From the IMG/VR virus record IMGVR_UViG_3300044691_000044, positions 1-20,123 of that record: 20,123 nucleotides of DNA; one strand, 5' to 3'. The position numbers and the translations under genes are program-made. Numbering within the stretch: position 1 is the stretch's first letter; each line of letters begins with the position of its first letter. The DNA is from a virus. The notes below the pieces were generated by a model. That model was given only the letters and a program-made list of their open reading frames with translations, made no database searches and had not been told where the DNA came from. This document shows positions 5,094-11,036 of the stretch, piece by piece.

Positions 5094-5488
5094 GCGCATC
5101 CTCTGGGAAAGGCACCGGAATGCACTTGGATTCATCCCGTCTGCAATTTAAGCGCATCGGCACCCGCAAGAGCGAATTCCTAGATGACCGGGTTGTCGAG
5201 GTGAGGCGCCTTCTCCGATCCGACATGACGACCAGTGAAATCGCGGAATCTCTGCACGTTAAACTCTCGTCTTTGAGGCGCTTCATCAAGCAGCGCCAAC
5301 TTTGTCGCAGCCTCGCTGACAGAAAAAACTTCATCTCAACCCAGCGGTCCATCGCAAAACTGGATCAGCACGGAAACCCCATTCGCCCGCATAGCTCAGA
5401 TGGAGAGCAGCCGCATTGTAGGCGGAAGCGCGCAGACTCAAGCCCTGCTGCGGGCACCAACCCCTCAAAGCAGGGAATAGACGCATGA
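5090..5488 (+). CDS. HTH-containing regulator-like protein
   Basis: The 132-residue ORF starts with GTG overlapping the cro stop (GTGA); an ATG at 5120 is the alternative. Residues about 33-68 (VVEVRRLLRSDMTTSEIAES, then LHVKLSSLRRFIK) form a helix-turn-helix of the type found in small phage regulators, so a CII-like role is possible by position. From about residue 99 to 123 the coding sequence runs straight through a tRNA-Thr-like sequence, and the encoded tail is low-complexity, polar and basic. The stop overlaps the next ATG (ATGA), which argues that the frame is read to the end. The HTH is reasonably clear; the function is not. Confidence 0.6.
   Translation: MSASSGKGTGMHLDSSRLQFKRIGTRKSEFLDDRVVEVRRLLRSDMTTSEIAESLHVKLSSLRRFIKQRQLCRSLADRKNFISTQRSIAKLDQHGNPIRPHSSDGEQPHCRRKRADSSPAAGTNPSKQGIDA
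5385..5459 (+). tRNA. tRNA-Thr(TGT)-like sequence, CCA encoded
   Basis: The 75 bases fold as a tRNA. Acceptor arms GCCCGCA (5385-5391) and TGCGGGC (5449-5455) pair perfectly, followed by A and an encoded CCA. The D-arm is GCTC/GAGC. The anticodon loop ATTGTAG (5415-5421) gives anticodon TGT. The T-arm GCAGA/CCTGC has loop CTCAAGC. Departures from a normal tRNA are C instead of T54, an A53-C61 mismatch, and one mismatch at the top of the anticodon stem. It lies inside the reading frame of the HTH gene. It may be a working phage tRNA, a decaying one, or a tRNA-derived remnant. Confidence 0.6.
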
Positions 5489-5757
5489 GAAATTTCGGGA
5501 TCATGAGCGGACGGCAACGCCTTTCGGGGGCTTCCAGCACGTCACCGTCCGCTTACAGCGCAGCGCGCGCTGATTCAATTCCATTACCGGCGGCGTCGAT
5601 CCTTTCGGAATCCGCCGATTACCCTCCGCTCGAATTCCTCAATATCAAGGACGCGCTTCTCAACGTACTCGCGTTGATTAGCATCGCGCTTGCTGTCTGT
5701 GCGGTCGGCATCGGGCTTCCGCTGGCCGCGTTCATCATGCTTTTCGTCGGGACTTAG
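5485..5757 (+). CDS. Small membrane protein, 90 aa
   Basis: The start overlaps the preceding stop (ATGA), with AGGGA about eight bases upstream. The first 50 residues are Ser/Ala-rich and polar. Residues about 57-90 are strongly hydrophobic (ALLNVLALISIALAVCAVG, then LPLAAFIMLFVG) and could form one long or two short membrane spans at the very C-terminus. No family is recognised. A membrane protein among early regulators could serve superinfection exclusion or similar, but that is speculation. Confidence 0.55.
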   Translation: MRNFGIMSGRQRLSGASSTSPSAYSAARADSIPLPAASILSESADYPPLEFLNIKDALLNVLALISIALAVCAVGIGLPLAAFIMLFVGT

Positions 5758-5865
5758 ATATCGAACCACGTTCGCGGTTGCTGCCGCTAGCGTGATGAAG
5801 CTCAAGGGATCATTTTCGTTGCAAGCGTTCTTCATGCCAACATTCAACAGCATGGAGTTTTGCAA

Positions 5866-6231
5866 GTGTTCAAAAAGAGGTTGCCAGTGTCCGACGCCGC
5901 TTACATCGACGCCGCTCAGAAATGGTCCAAGGACCTCACGCGCATGAAGGCGCGAGGCCCAGGCGATACTGAAAACGCCATGCGGCAGATCGAACGAGAG
6001 TACGGAATAGATTACGGATTCCTATGGTCGCTCAGATATCGCCGGGAGCGGCTTAGGACAATCAGCATCTCGGTCTACGAGAGCATCAGGGCGGCTTATC
6101 GCGCAGAGTGTGAGCGACAAATGCGAAAGCTGGAAAATGAAATTCTTCGAACCGAACAAATCGCCGGGTCTGATCTCAATTCAGTTCGCGCGGCTAAGAC
6201 TTTGGTGGGACCGAACAATCGCGCGGATTAA
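5866..6231 (+). CDS. Conserved rhizobial-phage orphan, 121 aa
   Basis: The protein carries the block RGPGDTENAMRQIEREYGID followed by a FWSLRYRRER-like segment (here FLWSLRYRRERL), then SVYESIRAAYRAECERQM and a C-terminal NSVRAAKTLVG. This pattern recurs, from memory, in rhizobial prophages just before replication genes, always without known function. The middle looks like a helix-turn-helix followed by a long helix, so DNA binding is plausible. I chose GTG at 5866 because GGAG lies eight bases before it; the TTG at 5860 is too close to that site. It stands 108 bases after the membrane protein gene, a stretch in which I see nothing else. Confidence 0.6.
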   Translation: MFKKRLPVSDAAYIDAAQKWSKDLTRMKARGPGDTENAMRQIEREYGIDYGFLWSLRYRRERLRTISISVYESIRAAYRAECERQMRKLENEILRTEQIAGSDLNSVRAAKTLVGPNNRAD

Positions 6232-6258
6232 GCAAGCCCGCGACACATGGGGGAAGTG

Positions 6259-6789
6259 ATGGCGTCACTCGCAATCGAAGCCGATCAGAGACACAGACGC
6301 TTCCATGCCGAGATCGCGCGCCGGGCCATGCTCGTATCCCAACGCGAGGACCGACGATCGTACTTCATCCCAAATACACCGTTTGGCGTTCTGAAAATCG
6401 CGCCAAAAGCGCCAGCCAGGATCGTTCCGATCTATCGAATGTGGTTTGAGGACCTGATTGAAGAGGCGGAGCGGCGCATGAAGCCTGCGGCGCCTCTCAG
6501 CATTGACGACATCCAGGCGGAAATAGCCCGCTTTTACGATGTAAGCAAAGCCGATCTTTTATCGCCTGTCCGAACCACGGAATTAGTCAGGCCGCGACAG
6601 GTGGCATATTATCTTTGTCGGCAACTCACCCCGCGCTCGCTTCCAGACATTGGGCGCAGATTCGGCGGCAGAGATCATTCTACGGTTCACCGCGGCAATC
6701 AGAAGATAGCCGACCTCATCGTGCGAGATGCAATCCTCGCAACTGAAATTGAAAAGATCAAGGCCGCCCTCGTAATGAGGCTGGCATGA
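6259..6789 (+). CDS. Stand-alone DnaA domain IV (origin-binding) protein
   Basis: The last 90 residues of this 176-residue protein are a DnaA C-terminal DNA-binding domain: IQAEIARFYDVSKADLLSPV, then RPRQVAYYLCRQLTPRSLPD, then FGGRDHSTVHRG, which is the DnaA signature contacting DnaA boxes. No AAA+ ATPase domain is present, so it can bind DNA but not melt it. The N-terminal part is basic and of unknown fold. I chose the ATG at 6259 (GGGGGA just upstream) over that at 6247, which lacks a ribosome site. It is coupled to the VRR-NUC gene by ATGA and lies close upstream of the replication initiator, suggesting a role in replication initiation or in recruiting or mimicking host DnaA. Confidence 0.8.
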   Translation: MASLAIEADQRHRRFHAEIARRAMLVSQREDRRSYFIPNTPFGVLKIAPKAPARIVPIYRMWFEDLIEEAERRMKPAAPLSIDDIQAEIARFYDVSKADLLSPVRTTELVRPRQVAYYLCRQLTPRSLPDIGRRFGGRDHSTVHRGNQKIADLIVRDAILATEIEKIKAALVMRLA

Positions 6790-7187
6790 AGCGCGACGAG
6801 GAACAAATCCACCGCGCCGTCATCTCGCATCTCAACATGCGATCGATGCCGGGCGTGTTCTTTTTCCACTGCCCGAATGGCGGAAAGCGCAGCAAGGCCG
6901 AGGCTGGCATTTTCAAGGCCCTCGGCGTCCGCGCGGGCATGCCTGATTTGATTTTATTCTACCGTGCCCAGATCTTCGGGCTTGAGTTGAAGGCCTCCAT
7001 AGGACGGCTCAGGGACTCCCAGAAGGCAACGCTTGACGCCATGCAATTGGCCGGCGCCAGAACGTCGGTTGCCCATACGCTCGATGAGGCCCTGATCACC
7101 CTTGAGTGCTGGGGTGTCCTCAAGCGTGATTTGAATTCCAGTATCCATCGCGTTCCCGAAGCCACAGGCCAGCGCGAGAATGCATGA
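6786..7187 (+). CDS. VRR-NUC domain nuclease
   Basis: The 133-residue protein is a compact VRR-NUC nuclease of the PD-(D/E)XK fold. After an N-terminal helix it has FFFHCPNGGKRSKAEAGIFK (25-44) and LGVRAGMPDLIL (47-58), which holds the catalytic Asp54. GLELKA (65-70) follows with Glu67 and Lys69, and then the RDSQKATLDAM helix. Phage members of this family cut branched or structured DNA and often lie with replication genes. Start and stop are ATGA overlaps, so it is coupled to the DnaA-like gene before it and the small orphan after it. The key residues are all present. Confidence 0.85.
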   Translation: MKRDEEQIHRAVISHLNMRSMPGVFFFHCPNGGKRSKAEAGIFKALGVRAGMPDLILFYRAQIFGLELKASIGRLRDSQKATLDAMQLAGARTSVAHTLDEALITLECWGVLKRDLNSSIHRVPEATGQRENA

Positions 7188-7375
7188 CGGACAATTGGCA
7201 AAGCCTTGCCGACATCACTGCCAGGATCACCCATAGACTGACGCCAGAACCCTTCTCGGTGACGCTGCAAGCCTCGCTGGCTGCGGCGGTGCGTCTGGAG
7301 GCAGCAAAGACCGGCCACGCCCCTGAAACCATCATAGCCGAGGCTGTGCGGTTCTACGTGGGGGATGCCGCGTGA
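7184..7375 (+). CDS. Small protein, possibly ribbon-helix-helix, 63 aa
   Basis: The 63-residue protein has FSVTLQASLAAAVRLEAAKT followed by GHAPETIIAEAVRFYVGD, which reads as a short strand followed by two helices, the arrangement of a ribbon-helix-helix DNA-binding protein. Start (ATGA) and stop (GTGA) overlap the neighbours. If the fold is right, it could be an operon autoregulator or plasmid-style copy regulator; the match is by pattern only. Confidence 0.55.
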   Translation: MTDNWQSLADITARITHRLTPEPFSVTLQASLAAAVRLEAAKTGHAPETIIAEAVRFYVGDAA

Positions 7376-8103
7376 GCGACCGCGGCGTGTTCGCTGTTGA
7401 TCGCGGCGTGTGGGATCACCCCATGTTCGCCGACGAGCCGTTCACCGAGCGCGAAGCATGGCTGTGGATGGTGTCCGCGGCGGCTTGGATCGCGAAGCGC
7501 GTGCGCGTCGGGAAGGCGATGGTTGATCTCGATCGGGGCCAGCTTGCGTTCGCTACTCGCTTCTTGGCAGCGCGATGGAAGTGGGCGCACTCGAAAGTAG
7601 TTCGGTTTCTAAAACGACTCGAAACCGACACGATGGTGACTACGCTGGCGACACGCGAATCGACACTCATAACCATATGTAATTACGAGAAATATGCCTT
7701 TGGCCGAAACGCAACTGAAACGCAAACCGGAACGCAAACCGGAACGGAAGTGAAACGCCAGCGGAACAAAGAAGAAGAACTTAATAACTTAAGAACTAAA
7801 GATTGTGCCAAGGCACCCCGATCGTACGACGAAAAATTTGAAGGGGCTTGGCAAGCTTACCCGAGGAGGGACGGTGCCAACCCCAAGGCGCCTGCTGCCA
7901 AGCGCTTTCTTGCTGCTGTTAAAGCTGGGACCGAGCCTCAAACAATAATCGATGCGGTTAAGCGATACGCGACGGCCGAGGCTCGCAACGTCGGAACGCC
8001 ATACATTCCCCAGATGGTCAAATGGCTGGGGGATCAGCGCTGGCTCGATTACGACGGAACCCAAACCGCCGCAGTTTTTAACATCCGGAGCAGCATGATA
8101 TGA
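7372..8103 (+). CDS. Phage replication initiator (winged-helix, lambda O-like layout)
   Basis: The GTG start overlaps the preceding stop. Residues about 10-105 form a winged-helix domain typical of phage replication proteins (GVWDHPMFADEPFTEREAWL, then RGQLAFATRFLAARW and KVVRFLKRLE). A hydrophilic Thr/Gln/Lys/Glu-rich linker spans 112-150. A C-terminal helical domain (FEGAWQAYPRRDGANPKAPA ... PYIPQMVKWLGDQRW) is common in initiators that work with a partner helicase or loader. Repeats lie in the linker DNA and may be the origin. It is coupled by ATGA to the ATPase gene. The protein probably binds the origin and recruits the replication ATPase. Confidence 0.75.
   Translation: MSDRGVFAVDRGVWDHPMFADEPFTEREAWLWMVSAAAWIAKRVRVGKAMVDLDRGQLAFATRFLAARWKWAHSKVVRFLKRLETDTMVTTLATRESTLITICNYEKYAFGRNATETQTGTQTGTEVKRQRNKEEELNNLRTKDCAKAPRSYDEKFEGAWQAYPRRDGANPKAPAAKRFLAAVKAGTEPQTIIDAVKRYATAEARNVGTPYIPQMVKWLGDQRWLDYDGTQTAAVFNIRSSMI
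7706..7801. other. Candidate replication origin inside the initiator gene
   Basis: Six repeats of the type G-R-A-A-C-G-C-A-A start at 7706, 7717, 7729, 7741, 7752 and 7763, so they are spaced 11 or 12 bases apart; the middle two are the closest copies (ACGCAAACCGGA twice). They are followed by an AT-rich stretch holding three tandem 8-mers, AACTTAAT, AACTTAAG and AACTAAAG (7778-7801). Iterons plus an AT-rich unwinding region within the linker of the initiator gene is the lambda O layout. Biased linker codons (Glu-Thr-Gln-Thr-Gly) could also produce such repeats. Confidence 0.45.
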
Positions 8104-8933
8104 ACCAGCATATTCCCACACCTCGGCACGGCATTCCGGGCTACTACGCGCTCGCAGACCTTCCGCAGCGGAAGCCCCTGAGCGAATCCGCAAAGTCCAC
8201 GGGCTGGGAAGAACTCGACAAAATCCTCAAGATTTATCCCGGCCAGTTCATCGTGACGACGGGCAACGCCGGCAGCGGGAAATCAACGTTCCTGTTCAAT
8301 CTGATCATCAATCTTTGCTGGAAAAACAAAACGCGGGCTTGGCTGTACGTTCCTGAAAACGAGATGAACCTTCTGCAAAAGCTGGAAAAGATGTTCGGCG
8401 ATCAGCCTGACGGGTCGTTGTTCGGCGCCTTCAAATATACCCAGTGCTTCGTCCAGTCATCGAATTATATCCACTACGACGACGAGCCGCGGACGATCGA
8501 ATGGATCTTGGACAACGCCTATGCGGCCTACCAGAAAGACGGCGTGAGCCTGGTTCTGATTGATCCATGGAACGAGCTGGAGCGCGCCAAAATGAAGGAC
8601 GAAAACCTGACCGACTACATCGGCCGCTGCCTCATGCGGGTGAAGATGTTTGCCAAGGAAACCGGCTGCACCATGTTCATGGTGGCGCATCCGACGAAGG
8701 CCGCGAACGGTCGTGACGTGACCCTTGGCGACATTGAGGGTTCGATGCACTGGTTCAATAAATGCGACAACGGCCTGATCGTGAAGCATGAGCCGGGAAG
8801 CCGGGAAACGGTCGTGATCAGCGCGAAGGTGCGAGAGCAGCCCTACGCCGGAAAGCCCGGCCACTGCATTTTCCTGGTGGACCCTGAGACGGGCATGTTT
8901 ACCGAACAACTCGGCGGCGGACAGGCGCTTTGA
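8100..8933 (+). CDS. DnaB/RecA-type replication ATPase
   Basis: The 277-residue protein has one RecA-fold ATPase domain: Walker A GNAGSGKS (55-62), Walker B LVLIDPW (151-157, Asp155) and a conserved MVAHPTK (194-200) near the expected sensor position. GTP/ATP-driven helicases of the DnaB and T7 gp4 C-terminal type look like this, but a primase domain and the DnaB N-terminal domain are missing, so it is a minimal helicase or a helicase loader. The start overlaps the initiator stop (ATGA), which pairs the two functionally. Residues 30-50 (SAKSTGWEELDKILKIYPGQ) are the usual lead-in to Walker A. Confidence 0.8.
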   Translation: MNQHIPTPRHGIPGYYALADLPQRKPLSESAKSTGWEELDKILKIYPGQFIVTTGNAGSGKSTFLFNLIINLCWKNKTRAWLYVPENEMNLLQKLEKMFGDQPDGSLFGAFKYTQCFVQSSNYIHYDDEPRTIEWILDNAYAAYQKDGVSLVLIDPWNELERAKMKDENLTDYIGRCLMRVKMFAKETGCTMFMVAHPTKAANGRDVTLGDIEGSMHWFNKCDNGLIVKHEPGSRETVVISAKVREQPYAGKPGHCIFLVDPETGMFTEQLGGGQAL

Positions 8934-8960
8934 TCACCTGAACAGGGAGAGGGCTGAGGG

Positions 8961-9092
8961 ATGAAGTCACTTTACCATTGCGCCAAGTGCGGGCGGCTTT
9001 CCACTCGGCTTGGCAGCTATAGATGCGTCGAAGCACAACTTTACTGCGCAAATGAGTGCGTACCGACCGCCACAAATGGAGACCGAAAGTGA
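8961..9092 (+). CDS. Small Cys-rich protein, 43 aa
   Basis: This 43-codon ORF has ATG at 8961 after a purine-rich GGGAGAGGGCTGAGGG. The protein (MKSLYHCAKCGRLSTRLGSY...) has CxxC near the start and three further Cys (CVEAQLYC, then NEC), which could bind one zinc as a small ribbon. The stop overlaps a GTG start of the next gene (GTGA). No family is recognised. Confidence 0.5.
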   Translation: MKSLYHCAKCGRLSTRLGSYRCVEAQLYCANECVPTATNGDRK

Positions 9093-9280
9093 GCAACTAT
9101 AGCAAACTGCCAAAGGCTAAATTACTCGATTTCGGTTGGACGAGCGGGAAACCCTACTTTGCCAAGTTCCGGCTCGCGAACGCATACCGCTTCCAGCTTT
9201 GGCGTCTTGTAATCCACTGTAGGGCGCCATGGCTCGACGGACCGGCGCGACAACTCCACCCCCACCTATTCCGAGACTGA
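9089..9280 (+). CDS. Small basic orphan, 63 aa
   Basis: Starting with a GTG that overlaps the preceding stop (GTGA), this 63-residue protein is basic and aromatic-rich (SNYSKLPKAKLLDFGWTSGK ... AYRFQLWRLVIHCRAPWLD). It has no recognised domain. The longer upstream opening at 9056 runs across the Cys-rich gene and is less likely. After it, 113 bases without a convincing gene lead to the next CDS. Confidence 0.4.
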   Translation: MSNYSKLPKAKLLDFGWTSGKPYFAKFRLANAYRFQLWRLVIHCRAPWLDGPARQLHPHLFRD

Positions 9281-9393
9281 ATAGTGGTGACCGACAATGG
9301 CGAGGCATCGGCACTGACGACTGACTTCTCCGAAGGTGAGGCGAACTCACTTTCGCGCTGAAACCTAAATCCGACGACAAGGGGCGCTGCAAT

Positions 9394-9945
9394 ATGGCTA
9401 AACCACGCCGCAAGGGAAAACCTTACAACCCGGCAAGCCCGGTTCATGACCGCCGCTCGCAGGATCTTCTACGCAATGCACAGGTCGGAACAATCGAGGT
9501 GGACGACCCAATGGCACTTGAACCGGGGGATAAGATCGTGGTGCTGAGATCGACGCGGGACGATCCACTGGCGAGACTGCATGACCGCGGGCAGATCGAC
9601 GAAGCCCAGTACCAGGGCGGCCGAGCCTTCCAGCACGATTTCGAATCTGCGGAGCGCGGGCCACAGGCGATCGACCCATCAAAAGAATATGTGGATGGCG
9701 GAAAGCTTCCGGAGCCCATCACCGAAGGCCAGCGCAAGGCCGTGATGCGATTGAACCGGGCAGAGCGGAGTTTGGGTGCGGACGGCTCAGCCCTCACCCA
9801 CGCTGTTCTTATTCGCGGGGAGACCGTTTCGCAGATCGCCAGAGCGCGCGGATTGGCCGGCGAGCGGTGGGATAAATACTTCGGCCTTCGGTTTCGGGAA
9901 TGCCTGGATACGTTGGCTGTGGTTTACGGGTTTGCGACCTCTTGA
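9394..9945 (+). CDS. Probable late-gene regulator, 183 aa
   Basis: The N-terminal 45 residues are basic (MAKPRRKGKPYNPASPVHDR). The rest contains DDPLARLHDRGQIDEAQYQG, a linker ending VDGGKLPEPITEGQRKAVMR, and a C-terminal helix-turn-helix-like region (ALTHAVLIRGETVSQIARAR followed by RFRECLDTLAVVYGF). This family is frequent, from memory, in rhizobial prophages directly before the terminase genes, and the C-terminal half resembles region 4 of sigma factors in layout. Position at the early/late border fits an antiterminator or late activator, but no experimental link is known to me. Confidence 0.55.
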   Translation: MAKPRRKGKPYNPASPVHDRRSQDLLRNAQVGTIEVDDPMALEPGDKIVVLRSTRDDPLARLHDRGQIDEAQYQGGRAFQHDFESAERGPQAIDPSKEYVDGGKLPEPITEGQRKAVMRLNRAERSLGADGSALTHAVLIRGETVSQIARARGLAGERWDKYFGLRFRECLDTLAVVYGFATS

Positions 9946-9970
9946 CAGACCGGTCCGGCAAAGCTCATGT
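9942..9970 (+). promoter_or_regulatory. Weak candidate promoter before tRNA-Gly
   Basis: A perfect -35 hexamer, TTGACA (9942-9947), overlaps the stop of the regulator gene, and lies about 55 bases before the tRNA. The expected -10 position carries only TCATGT (9965-9970), a poor match. The 8-bp palindrome GACCGGTC sits in the spacer. It could start tRNA and late transcription with help from an activator. Confidence 0.25.
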
Positions 9971-9999
9971 TTTCGTCATGGTGCACTGATTTGCACTTT

Positions 10000-10074
10000 G
10001 CGGCGTTAGCTCAATGGTAGAGCTACAGTCTTCCAAACTGAGGACGAAGGGTTCGATTCCCTCACGCCGCTCCA
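10000..10074 (+). tRNA. tRNA-Gly(TCC), CCA encoded
   Basis: The 75-base sequence folds as a standard tRNA: acceptor GCGGCGT/ACGCCGC, D-arm GCTC/GAGC with loop AATGGTA, anticodon loop CTTCCAA (anticodon TCC at 10032-10034), T-loop TTCGATT, discriminator T and encoded CCA (10072-10074). There are single mismatches at the outer ends of the anticodon and T stems. It would read GGA and related Gly codons. It stands alone between the regulator gene and the packaging genes, so it is phage-carried and not a host tRNA at an attachment site. From its end to 10341 I see no gene. Confidence 0.9.
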
Positions 10075-10341
10075 ATCAATTCCAATCGGACGGCCTTTCC
10101 CCTCTCGCGGCCGCTCAAGCCCCCTCCCAAGACGTGGTGCCAGTGAATAGGGGATGGGCTGTCCGAGATGAATCTGACTGCGGCGTTGCTGCTGAGCGGA
10201 CGACCCACATTGAGCAACCTATGTGGCCCCGCGTCGGAAGCTGGGAGTTGCGCCCCAGCCGGTCAGATACTTTTTCGATTCAATCGAGAGCGAAGCAAAC
10301 TGCACCGCATTTGCGATCACCTGACCACGGAGAAACCTGAA

Positions 10342-10518
10342 ATGGCGTGGTGGATTTGGACGCTGGCCGGAATTTACATCGTCGGTTTTGTGATGGTGTT
10401 CATGTTCAACATGGCGATAGGTCCGATCACGCCGGGTTTGTGTTTGCTTCGTGCGGCGGTGTGGCCGTGGTTCATTTTGACCGGCCAGCCTCATGGCATA
10501 CCGTTGAGGATGGATTGA
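10342..10518 (+). CDS. Small membrane protein, 58 aa
   Basis: The ATG at 10342 has GGAGAAA seven bases before it and begins MAWWIWTLAGIYIVGFVMVF, a clear membrane segment. A second hydrophobic stretch (LCLLRAAVWPWFILTG, about 34-49) may be another span or a re-entrant segment. A longer frame from 10168 has no ribosome site and its added residues look random. No family is recognised. Placement just before the packaging genes would fit an accessory membrane protein. Confidence 0.55.
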   Translation: MAWWIWTLAGIYIVGFVMVFMFNMAIGPITPGLCLLRAAVWPWFILTGQPHGIPLRMD

Positions 10519-10548
10519 TTTCCCCCACCCAAGAGCGGAGATAGCGGG

Positions 10549-10644
10549 ATGAAGTGGCTCTTCGCACTCAAAAACAGTCACCATATCGCATGGCTTTACA
10601 CGATCGCCCGCGCAGAGAAAATGAACGGGCAGGATTGGGGATAG
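10549..10644 (+). CDS. Tiny orphan, 31 aa
   Basis: The ORF starts with MKWLFALKNSHHIAWLYTIA and ends RAEKMNGQDWG, an amphipathic peptide. GCGGAGATAGCGGG lies just before the ATG, with GGAG about 10 bases upstream. Neither a family nor a function is apparent. Coding status is likely but not certain. Confidence 0.35.
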   Translation: MKWLFALKNSHHIAWLYTIARAEKMNGQDWG

Positions 10645-10645
10645 C

Positions 10646-10755
10646 ATGACCACAACCATCGATTGGCCGACCGGCTCTAGATTGGGTCAGTTGAGGATAA
10701 GCCGGATTTGTTGATAAAAATGGCAGACTATTTGGAGCGGACCGCACCGAAATGA
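10646..10755 (+). pseudogene. Possible small frameshifted gene before terminase
   Basis: Frame one gives MTTTIDWPTGSR from ATG 10646. Another frame, open from 10681, gives SVEDKPDLLIKMADYLERTA and ends with TGA overlapping the ATG of the next gene (ATGA). Each half looks protein-like, and together they would be a gene of about 36 codons broken near 10680. Alternatively the second half is a short gene starting at TTG 10708 after GAGGAT. A sequencing error could also explain it. Confidence 0.25.
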
Positions 10756-11036
10756 GCAGGGGTCGAAAAGCCGGTTTTAAGATGTCCGATGAGCACCGGA
10801 CTAAAATCGGAAACAGCCAAATTCTCAAATGCTTGCTTGAACACGTCGAGGGCGTGCGCGAGATGAGCGCGACGCAGGTTTCGGCTGGCCTTGGGCTGCT
10901 ACGGAAAGTTATGCCGGACCTGTCGTCAGCAGAGTTGAAATCGGAAGTCGTCCACAGGTACGTCGCTCGCCTGCCAGCGAAGGCCAAGAGTACCGAAGAA
11001 TGGCAGCAACAGCACTCGCAGAATACGATTCAGTAA
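10752..11036 (+). CDS. terS: Putative terminase small subunit
   Basis: The 94-residue protein begins MSRGRKAGFKMSDEHRTKIG and continues SQILKCLLEHVEGVREMSAT, then AGLGLLRKVMPDLSSAEL. This helix-rich pattern recurs, from memory, in small phage proteins directly before large terminases, where a DNA-binding small subunit is expected. The middle could be a helix-turn-helix. It overlaps the large subunit gene by 37 bases. Assignment rests mostly on position and on the shared AGLGLLRKVMPD motif seen in related small proteins; a different packaging accessory is possible. Confidence 0.55.
   Translation: MSRGRKAGFKMSDEHRTKIGNSQILKCLLEHVEGVREMSATQVSAGLGLLRKVMPDLSSAELKSEVVHRYVARLPAKAKSTEEWQQQHSQNTIQ

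Noticed and set aside
5584-5865. Minus-strand ORF of 93 codons
   Set aside because: It overlaps the membrane-protein gene in antisense, has no ribosome site, and the plus-strand gene is coupled upstream.
9287-9361. GTG-started ORF of 24 codons (MTDNGEASALTTDFSEGEA...)
   Set aside because: No ribosome site and no overlap with neighbours; too little to call a gene.
10240-10275. Hairpin GCTGGG/CCCAGC followed by TTTTT
   Set aside because: Eleven bases separate the stem from the T run, so it does not fit an intrinsic terminator.
10168-10341. Upstream extension of the 58-residue membrane protein
   Set aside because: No ribosome site at 10168 and the added residues look random; ATG 10342 has GGAGAAA.
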